From Pilatotrama ljubarskyi (lineage: Eukaryota; Basidiomycota; Agaricomycetes; Polyporales; Polyporaceae), in assembly GCA_022385805.1 (NCBI GenBank), contig MU277670.1:777102-841101 (forward strand): DNA of 64,000 bases. The letters are read 5' to 3'. Under the pieces are notes generated by a model that ran no database searches, was not told the DNA's origin, and saw only the letters and a list, made by a program, of their open reading frames with translations. Position numbers and translations under genes: made by a program. This document shows, in pieces, positions 58,166 to 64,000 of the stretch (positions are counted from its first letter, which is position 1; each line of letters starts with the position of its first letter).

Positions 58166-59539
58166 CTAGCTGACGGCCTCGACGTCCCCGCTCTTCCTGA
58201 GGCCGTATCGCGTCGTCCTCGCCGGGGGGTCGGCAGGCGGTGGTGACACCTTATGCTTCTTCCGCACAGGCGCCGTGTTCTCCGTCTTGCGCGCGCTCTG
58301 GTTCGATGCCCTCGTGCGACTGGTCGCCCGCCCTGAGGTCACCACGGCAGCGCCGCGCCCGTTCGTCGTGGCGTTCGCGCCGCCCGGAGGCCGCTGTCGG
58401 AGATGGTACCGCGGCGACCCTGAGCGCGGTTCCTGGCGGGCTTCTGGGTGACCCAGGCGGGGGCTCCGCCGTGGTGGGGAGGTAGATGCATGGCGAGATT
58501 TGGTTGGTGAGGGGGTGCGGTGGCGAAATGCTGCTGGTGGAGGGAGTTGGGCGTCTTGTCGCAGCGGCGAGGGCGTGCCCGCAGGCGACTGTGCGAAAGG
58601 AACTGCACGGTGCTGCGGCTGAGACCGCTCGGGAGAGAAACCCAGCTGGGAGAGCGTGACGTCGTCTTCGGCGGGGAATTGCGGGAGGACTGACTCCAAC
58701 TGCGACGCTGGCAGGGCGCTCGTGTTCTGTATGGTCGGCCATTGGAGGGAGCCGTTGGGCGTCACGAGTGGCGTGTCGATCCACGACTCGGTCTCCTGCG
58801 ACTCGCCTTGGTGGCTGACTTGTGACGGCGAGACGTTGTTGACAATCGTGAGGGGACTCAGGGAGTTCGCCTGGGCCTGTCGGTCTGGCCTGCGTGGCGT
58901 AGTCGGGAATGGCACGTCCTGAGACTGGCTGCTAGGCCCCGGAGAGAATGGGCGTTGTGAGGGCGGCAGCATGAAGCCTCCTTCACGCGTGTTTAGGCCT
59001 TGCGACTGTGGAATATCGTCCGCAGGCTCAGTGAGGGTCCGCGCTAGCGCTTGCGCCCTCTTGCGGTAGCGGGACTTGCGGCTGGTTCCAGTGCCACTCG
59101 AGTCGATGTACCAAGTCCTCGGGATGGAAGGATCTTCGACGTCGCTCTCCTCGCCATCGTTGACTTCGAGCATGTCCCGCGTGCGTTTCAGCGCGCGGGA
59201 CCTTGGCTGTTTTTGCACCGAAAAGCGAGGAACAGTCGTGACAGGGGGCAGTGTATTCTCGTACGCGAAGTCGCGAACGTGGATGCCATATGTGGCTAAG
59301 AGGGCGATGCCATTGGACTGGTCGACATCTTCTCGCTCAGCTGGTTGCGATGCGGGTATCCGAAGTGTGTCTTCTCGATTCTTCATGCATATACAGCTTG
59401 AGGATGTGGGGCACTCGCAAGGTAGATGCGCATCTAGACTCACGGTTGGACTGGCGGATGCATTGACGCCGTTGTTGAACGAGTTCTCAACTTGCTTGCC
59501 GTCACCGGCGGCTCTGCTGGATTGTATTGCAGCACTCAT
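58166..59539 (-). CDS. Basic, disordered, probably nuclear protein
   Basis: Start at 59539 (MSAAIQSSRAAG). An intron of about 62 nt ending near 59382 (donor at 59443) joins ASASPT to NREDTLRIPAS in frame. The most conserved-looking part is NGIALLATYGIHVRDFAYE, then LPPVTTVPRF. It is followed by RALKRTRDMLEV and acidic DGEESDVEDP (possible CK2 sites), SIPRTWYIDSSGTG and KSRYRKRAQALARTL. The last 200 residues are Pro/Ser/Arg-rich with repeated RRSPRLG / RYHLRQRPP / RTTRYGLRK motifs, typical of DNA- or chromatin-associated tails. A further upstream exon is possible. I recall close relatives in polypores but no function. Confidence 0.65.
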   Translation of the reverse strand: MSAAIQSSRAAGDGKQVENSFNNGVNASASPTVSLDAHLPCECPTSSSCICMKNREDTLRIPASQPAEREDVDQSNGIALLATYGIHVRDFAYENTLPPVTTVPRFSVQKQPRSRALKRTRDMLEVNDGEESDVEDPSIPRTWYIDSSGTGTSRKSRYRKRAQALARTLTEPADDIPQSQGLNTREGGFMLPPSQRPFSPGPSSQSQDVPFPTTPRRPDRQAQANSLSPLTIVNNVSPSQVSHQGESQETESWIDTPLVTPNGSLQWPTIQNTSALPASQLESVLPQFPAEDDVTLSQLGFSPERSQPQHRAVPFAQSPAGTPSPLRQDAQLPPPAAFRHRTPSPTKSRHASTSPPRRSPRLGHPEARQEPRSGSPRYHLRQRPPGGANATTNGRGAAVVTSGRATSRTRASNQSARKTENTAPVRKKHKVSPPPADPPARTTRYGLRKSGDVEAVS

Positions 59540-60606
59540 GTGTTGTACAGGTCTTGGTAGACTAGGCACGCGTTCTTGAGACCAACCACTGGTGGAAATT
59601 CCGGTTAGAGCGGTGGTGCGCCACACGGGCGGGACGAGTCTTGCGACCTGGGTGTGACCGAGGACTGATTTGGCGAGTGATCTTGTCTCGATAAGCTTGC
59701 CAGTCGCGACAGGAACGTCACAGACTGCCCGGTGTTGAGGAACGAGTCGCCAGCCGCTGGCCACACCAAGTTGCGCGAGTAGCGGGGAGCTCGTCGTGGT
59801 GGTTGCAGTACAACTCGTGGGTGGGTGCTGGTGGCTGTAATGAAAGCCTGTCGGTCCAAGCTGTTCGAATTCGCCGCCACCGAGTCAACCCGCCGCTTTC
59901 GGAAACGAAGCGCCCATGTCACGCGCGTAACGCGTCCGCCCTGTACCGCCACAGGCGCCTCGCGCGGGAGAAGGCGCCTGCCGCCCAAACACCGCCCACC
60001 ACAGGATGCCATCATGTACGCGGCATGTCAAGAGGCGGCTCTCATTCCTCCGGCCCCAGGCTCAGAAGAATGCAGCGAATACGGCGACGACATGGCGACA
60101 ACACGTACCCATATGCATCCTGACAATTAGTCAGTTCCACATGCTCCGGCGCCGGCGCTCAGAACTGGCAGCGTCATTGGGCATCGTGATTCCCGTATCA
60201 GCTTCTAGTTGGAGGCCAGCTTGAGGTCAAGATACCAAGAGGTGCATACTTCGCAGAGGTATTGATGACTCTGTCACCTGCATATTAACCCATTGCGAAT
60301 CAACATAGTACCCTATCCACGTATCCTCACTTGAGCTTGAGGACCACCACTGTATGCGATGGTGTCGCTAACGTGTGAGACCAAGAGGCGAATGCAGTAT
60401 GCTTAGAGCTGTGCAATTTCAAAGCAGAGGCCCTGGATGGGGATCGGTTATCCCGGAGATCACCTCTCACCCTTTGCGATGGAAGTCCTGGATCCTTCAA
60501 GTAAGCTGCTTGAACGCTATCGAGCAGGACGCTCTTTGTCCCTATCCCCCTTCTCCCTTCCCTTTCGAGCCTCTCACTCCTTCCCGTGTCTTGCGCGTCC
60601 GCAGTC
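59540..60606. other. Intergenic region, possible divergent promoters
   Basis: About 1.07 kb. Open frames at 59803-60224 lack domains and overlap each other. The region carries the 5' side of the minus gene and of the plus gene at 60607. A pyrimidine-rich stretch (CCTATCCCCCTTCTCCCTTCC) precedes the latter start by about 50 bp. Confidence 0.3.
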
Positions 60607-61830
60607 ATGTCCAACGCATTGTTCATAGTAGATGATCACAACCTGGACTCGATCACCTACGAGACACCAGACTCCTGGTTTGCAAAGGACAATATCGACG
60701 TTGCGCTGCAAGGCACAGTGACGGAGGGGTTGGCTGGAGCAAAGGCTAGTGTTACATTTTCAGGTAGGCAGGCACCCGATATACTGTGTGCAGATTCCTG
60801 ACCGGTCTCCGTAGGTACTGCTGTCGCTGTGTTCGGCATTGCGACAACCGTCTCCGGGGCGAAACCGCCCGCCATCCAATTCGCCGTCGATGGGAAGGCA
60901 GTTCAGATTACCACGGCCCCAAATAATGGCAGCACGGATTTCGAGTACCCGTTCTTCGACAAGGAAGATCTTTCGAGTGGCCAGCATGTCCTGGAGTTCA
61001 CCGTTCTCAATGCGACCCAGGCTTACCCTTTTGCCTTGGACTTCATCGCATATCTGCCTATCAGTGGGGCAGCCCCCACGGCCTCTCAAGAGATTGTGAC
61101 GAGTTTTCTCCCGGCACCCTCCGGCGCTACCTCTGTGGCGCCTTCTGCTTCCAGTTCTTCGGGTCCCCCGGTCGGCGCGATTGTTGGAGGCGTCGTCGGT
61201 GGCGTCGCCCTATTGGTTGCAGCGGCCGTTGCCATCTACTTTCTGTGCTTCAGGCACAGGCGTAAGGAGCAGCCATTCTTCTATGCAAGCTCCGCGAAAC
61301 CGGGCGATCTGCTCGACGACGGTTCGTGCGCCAGCTCTCTAGGGTGATATACTAGTCCTGACGCTTCTGCCACAGAGGCGAAGCCCACGCCCTACGAGGT
61401 CCAAGGCCCTACGGGGCCACCCACTCCTGGACTACAGTCTGCATATAGCGCCACAGTTGTCTCTGCGCCCTCTACATACGACGCGCCATCAGCCTACGCC
61501 ACGCCTTTGCCTTACGATACTCCTTTGGCCTACGCACCATCGGAGGCTCCAGGCAGCGACTACAGCGCCGGAACATCTGTCCCCGGTCCTTCGCAGGCGA
61601 GGTCACTCTACGTGGCTAACAATGTCAGGGCGGCTGCGGCAAGTCCAAATGCCCCGAGAAGCAAGGCAGCGGAAGCCGGGCTGCTTTCCGTGCCTACCCC
61701 CGCGACGTACCACGCCGACTCGGGGATTCGCTTCAATTCGGCAGGAGAGGGCTCGTCATCTGCGCACGTTGCGAATGCCCTCGCAGCACCGGAGCTGGCG
61801 GACGTGCCTCCTTCATACTCGGAAGCCTAA
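60607..61830 (+). CDS. Single-pass membrane protein, tandem copy 1, 372 aa
   Basis: Exons are 60607-60763, 60815-61321 and 61376-61830; introns 51 and 54 nt; 373 codons. An N-terminal beta-rich ectodomain (about residues 8-150) has IVDDHNLDSITYETPDSWF, VAVFGIATT, AIQFAVDGKAV, FFDKEDLSSGQHVLEFTVLN and FALDFIAYLP. A Ser-rich stalk follows, then GAIVGGVVGGVALLVAAAVA (membrane helix) and basic CFRHRRKE. The cytosolic tail has HADSGIRF and ends VPPSYSEA (PPxY motif). No signal peptide precedes the ectodomain, so the helix would act as signal anchor or an upstream exon is missing. The layout is common in basidiomycetes and its function is not established. It is a paralogue of the next gene. Confidence 0.8.
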
Positions 61831-62316
61831 CCCATTCAGGGTTCCAGGGAGGTGCACGTTTTGGAAGGGAAACGCATTCGAGGGGAGGCTGGCAGGCTGC
61901 TCTCTTACTGAGATCTGATTTTTTGAACTGTGGCAGGTACTAGAGTAATACTCGTTCTTCTCAGTGCTCCTGTACACGTTCTCCTAGCGATATTCAAATC
62001 ATTTCATGATCAGAGTTGACTGTTCAGAGAGGTTCAGAGAGTTTCAGATGGCCGTGCAGATCACGGAGCGAGTTTCGGGCGCGAGATGTTTCATACGCGA
62101 GTACAGCGTCTCAGACGAAGCGCGCATTCGACCCGTGCCTCAGGACTTTGACAATGATGTTGGACCGCGAGCGCTGCCCTCAGCCCGCTAAGCGGGCCAT
62201 AAGACAAGGACACGAATATCAAATATGCCAGACCGCCTGCCCTGTCCGTGTTACTGACGACGACGACGACGACGGAAAACCCGCTGAGGGCGCGCCACGC
62301 CTGAGTTCCCGCCAAC
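61831..62316. other. Spacer between tandem paralogues
   Basis: 486 bp. It contains GACGACGACGACGACGG (short GAC run, 62256-62272) and a repeated TTCAGAGAG/TTTCAGA segment near 62022-62048. No gene. Confidence 0.3.
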
Positions 62317-63568
62317 ATGCCGGATGTCACCGTGGACAATGCGAACACGACTGCAATCGAGTATGATTCGTACGGATCGGCTCCCTGGCAGCTCATTCGG
62401 ACGGATAACAATGGCGCGGTCTTCGCGCAGACGTTGACGAAGGTGGAGGGAACTGGGGGTGTAGTGTTCCGCTTCCACGGTGCGTGCACTTGTTCGCGCG
62501 TTCTATCGTAGCTCAGAAGTCCTGATACCCAGTGCGTGCAGGTACGAGTGTACAGGTGTACGGCACGGTCACTCCGCCTACGGATGCTGATGCGACCACG
62601 ACCTCTGCATATTCTATCGATGGCGCGCACGTCGGGTCGTTCTCCTCTATCTCTGTTCCGAACGCGGTCGTCACCGAACAGGACGGGCAGTTGTTCTTCG
62701 ACTCCGGCACGCTATCGGACGGAGACCATGTACTGGTGATCAACGTCACGCTTGCCAGTGCAGCCGAGCCATTCCAGCTTGACTACATCAAGTACGCCGC
62801 CACAGCGCCAACTTCGAGCTCAAGCTTGTCCAGCACTTCTTCCACCACGAGCGCGTCAGCGACAGCCAGCCCGGCTAGCTCAGGCTCACACAGCGATGTC
62901 GGGCCGATCGTGGGTGGTGTGGTAGGGGGCGTTCTGGGATTCGCTTTGCTCTTCGGCATCGGCCTGTTCCTCTTCTTCAGGTACTTCCGCCATCGTATCT
63001 CGCTGTCCGGCAGAAGGGAAGTCGGGAAAGGTACGCCTTACCTTCACCATCACATCTTCACGTCTCCATACGGGCCGTGAGCTGATATCAAGCGACAGTC
63101 ACAGATCTGGCGGAGGAGCTCACGGACGACGGCAAGCCCGGGTCGGATGCAGGCCCGCCTTCCACGGGTCCCTCCAAGGGCGCGGCCACCACTTCCACGC
63201 CCTGGCGCTCCGGCACACCCACCCTGGACGTCCCCTCCGTTCGATATGCGCTCTCGACCGTCGGCCCGGATGACTCCGCTTCGCAGGTCGCGGGGCGCAT
63301 CTACGCAGCCGAGATGGCCCAGCACGCCCACGCTACCTCTTCGCGCGGAGGCGGGGTGAGCGGAGCCTCCGGGTCCGGTCCGAGCTCGAGGAGGGAGAGG
63401 AAGGAGCCTGTAGCCCCTGCTCCGCCTGCTCCGCCTGCTCTTCCCGAGGAACCCGAGGTGGAAGCGCTTCAGCACCAGGACTCGGGTATACGCTTCAGGG
63501 AAGGAGACGTGCCGCCGGCAGTGCTTCCCGAGATCGAAGAGCTTCCTCCAGTATACACCGCTACCTGA
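62317..63568 (+). CDS. Single-pass membrane protein, tandem copy 2, 373 aa
   Basis: Exons are 62317-62479, 62542-63030 and 63099-63568; introns 62 and 68 nt; 374 codons. Intron positions match the paralogue at 60607-61830. The ectodomain shows IEYDSYGSAPWQLIR, GTSVQVYGTVTPP, AYSIDGAHVG, LFFDSGTLSDGDHVLVINV and FQLDYIKYA. A Ser/Thr stalk follows, then VGPIVGGVVGGVLGFALLFG and IGLFLFFRYFRHR. The tail contains QDSGIRFREGD and ends ELPPVYTAT, again a PPxY-type motif. As in copy 1, no signal peptide is visible at the chosen start. An alternative acceptor six bases downstream (TCACAG) exists for exon 3 and also keeps the frame. Confidence 0.8.
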
Positions 63569-64000
63569 TAACATTCGGCATCGTGCATCTTCCCTTGGGC
63601 TGTGAGGATTGGTTGGGGGGCGATCCTGAGAAAGAATGTGCGAATCTGAGGAAGCAGATCGCCTGAGGGTACGTTTTCCGTATTTGGTCGGTTCAGGCAT
63701 GGTAGCGCTGTATACTTGTGACGATATAGATTATGTGACCAGCTGTGATATACCGTACTTGAGATCCAGCTGCTATTTCCTTCAGGGTGCCTTGTCGCGC
63801 AACTCGTATCTGAACGTACCGGGTCCGTTAGAACTAGGCTCGCGAGTCCGAGGGTGGACGCCACCCACGAGGAGGGACCATACCTCGCTGTGGCATCCGC
63901 AGCAAACTCGACATTCGAGGATTCAGCGCAGACTTGCATAGTACCACTCCGTATCCGTGCAGGACGCGACTCGGAGCAGCTCCGGCAGGGACTAGCGCAC
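63569..64000. other. 3' flank to window edge
   Basis: 432 bp. No gene supported; frames across it lack motifs. Confidence 0.25.

Noticed and set aside
59542..59764. Longer N-terminus for the basic nuclear protein
   Set aside because: The extension begins at GTG, not ATG. The first in-frame ATG is 59539, although an upstream exon cannot be excluded.

Overview
The window is nuclear DNA of a basidiomycete fungus, probably a polypore-like agaricomycete. Genes carry many 45-65 nt introns with GT..AG ends and CTNAC-like branch sites. The DNA is GC-rich. Fungal single-copy genes (RIB1, VPS17, LEU2, NOB1, ARC18, YVC1, PSF2, haspin) are packed tightly with short shared promoters. All gene models were spliced by hand from the sequence. 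Where I give exon lengths, I checked that they sum to a multiple of three.

The main feature is a 31,255-bp DNA transposon at 1962-33216. It has perfect-length 1,906-bp terminal inverted repeats (TIRs), outer ends CACGGCAGG...CCTGCCGTG, and a 3-bp TGA duplication on each side. It encodes an apparently intact 1,259-residue transposase of the Plavaka/CACTA type next to the left TIR. Between the TIRs lie at least twelve further intron-containing genes: a SUN-domain membrane protein, a WD40-repeat protein, two coiled-coil proteins with one membrane segment each, two membrane proteins sharing an uncharacterised C-terminal domain, an interleaved tandem duplication of a two-gene cassette (18216-24388), a long multi-exon gene and a short paralogue of its C-terminus. 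Most cargo families are present twice. The element sits about 245 bp upstream of a host gene for a coiled-coil/SUMO-interaction-motif/zinc-finger protein, whose 3' end runs off the left edge.

Right of the element (33.2-39 kb) is a sparse region with two membrane-protein genes, a probable decayed gene and a perfect 41-bp hairpin. From 40 kb on is a conserved housekeeping block: GTP cyclohydrolase II, Vps17, a secreted M24 peptidase, 3-isopropylmalate dehydrogenase, Nob1, Arp2/3 subunit 3, a TRP-type vacuolar calcium channel, GINS subunit Psf2, haspin kinase, a basic nuclear-type protein, and two tandem single-pass membrane paralogues. LEU2/NOB1, ARC18/YVC1 and PSF2/haspin are divergent pairs with 235-340 bp between start codons.

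The likely undescribed system is the cargo-carrying giant transposon. The joint presence of a SUN protein with several coiled-coil and membrane proteins suggests a nuclear-envelope or membrane-tether function, but that is inference only.
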